NCBI GenBank assembly: GCA_025399215.1
Contig: MU621134.1
Span: forward strand, 1 to 64,000
DNA length: 64,000 bases
Source: Globomyces pollinis-pini
Lineage: Eukaryota > Chytridiomycota > Chytridiomycetes > Rhizophydiales > Globomycetaceae
Direction of reading: 5' to 3'
Positions within the stretch are counted from its first letter, which is position 1, and the number at the start of each line of letters is the position of its first letter. Made by a program: the position numbers and the translations under genes. Below the pieces are notes generated by a model, which was not told the origin of the DNA, ran no database searches, and was given only the letters and a program-made list of their open reading frames with translations. Positions 63,894 to 64,000 of the stretch are shown here, in pieces.

Positions 63894-64000
63894 TAAAAAA
63901 AAAAATCAATGTAAAAAATCAATGTGAATTCAATGGATGTAATTAAGTGAATATTATAGCATAATTCTCTATACAACTCTGAACTATCTTGCTATAGCCT

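Overview
This window is nuclear DNA of a eukaryote, most likely an early-diverging zoosporic (flagellated) fungus: a chytrid or a Rozella/aphelid-type relative. It is AT-rich and very gene-dense, with about 35 protein genes on both strands and many gaps of only 50-300 bp. Genes are interrupted by very short GT-AG introns, mostly 23-40 nt, with a CTAAY-like branch site close to the acceptor. Stop codons follow the standard code. Flagellar genes (FAM161, lebercilin-like, TTLL9, CCDC162-like, a second ciliary coiled-coil gene) sit beside fungal-style genes (Gwt1, a SIW14-type phosphatase, a GPI-type glyoxal oxidase, Arc1, Tfc4) and a Crinkler-like NTPase. The species cannot be fixed from sequence alone. 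One 10-N assembly gap lies at 37095-37104.

Layout. 0-7.7 kb: Crinkler-like gene, SCY1-like pseudokinase, TRM4/NSUN2 tRNA methyltransferase and a small AN1 zinc-finger protein, all on the minus strand. 7.7-11.5 kb: a 3.8 kb region without a supportable gene, with a degenerate ~40-bp tandem array, two smaller tandem repeats and a long-stem inverted repeat; it lies 5' of a homeobox gene. 11.5-17.6 kb: homeobox protein, lebercilin-like protein, SIW14-type phosphatase, Gwt1. 17.7-26.1 kb: COG1, FAM161, TTLL9, mitochondrial uL4 and a 54-aa membrane protein. 26.2-32.3 kb: TBC1D19, Asf1, eS25, a small coiled-coil protein, glyoxal oxidase. 32.4-37.1 kb: API5 and SDA1. 37.2-45.3 kb: one giant CCDC162-like gene. 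45.3-51.6 kb: two unrecognised genes, CstF64, cytoplasmic dynein intermediate chain, FAM72. 51.7-59.7 kb: RasGEF, flavin reductase-like protein, HAPSTR1-like protein, TFIIIC TPR subunit. 60-63.9 kb: a small proline-rich ORF, MoaC, a ciliary coiled-coil protein and Arc1.

There are no operons; the gene set is housekeeping (translation, RNA processing, Golgi traffic, chromatin) mixed with flagellum genes. Four flagellar or candidate flagellar genes lie at 13-25 kb and 37-45 kb. Gene limits below are outer coding coordinates (start codon to stop) unless stated. Where I could join exons by hand and the sum was a multiple of three, I give the protein length.
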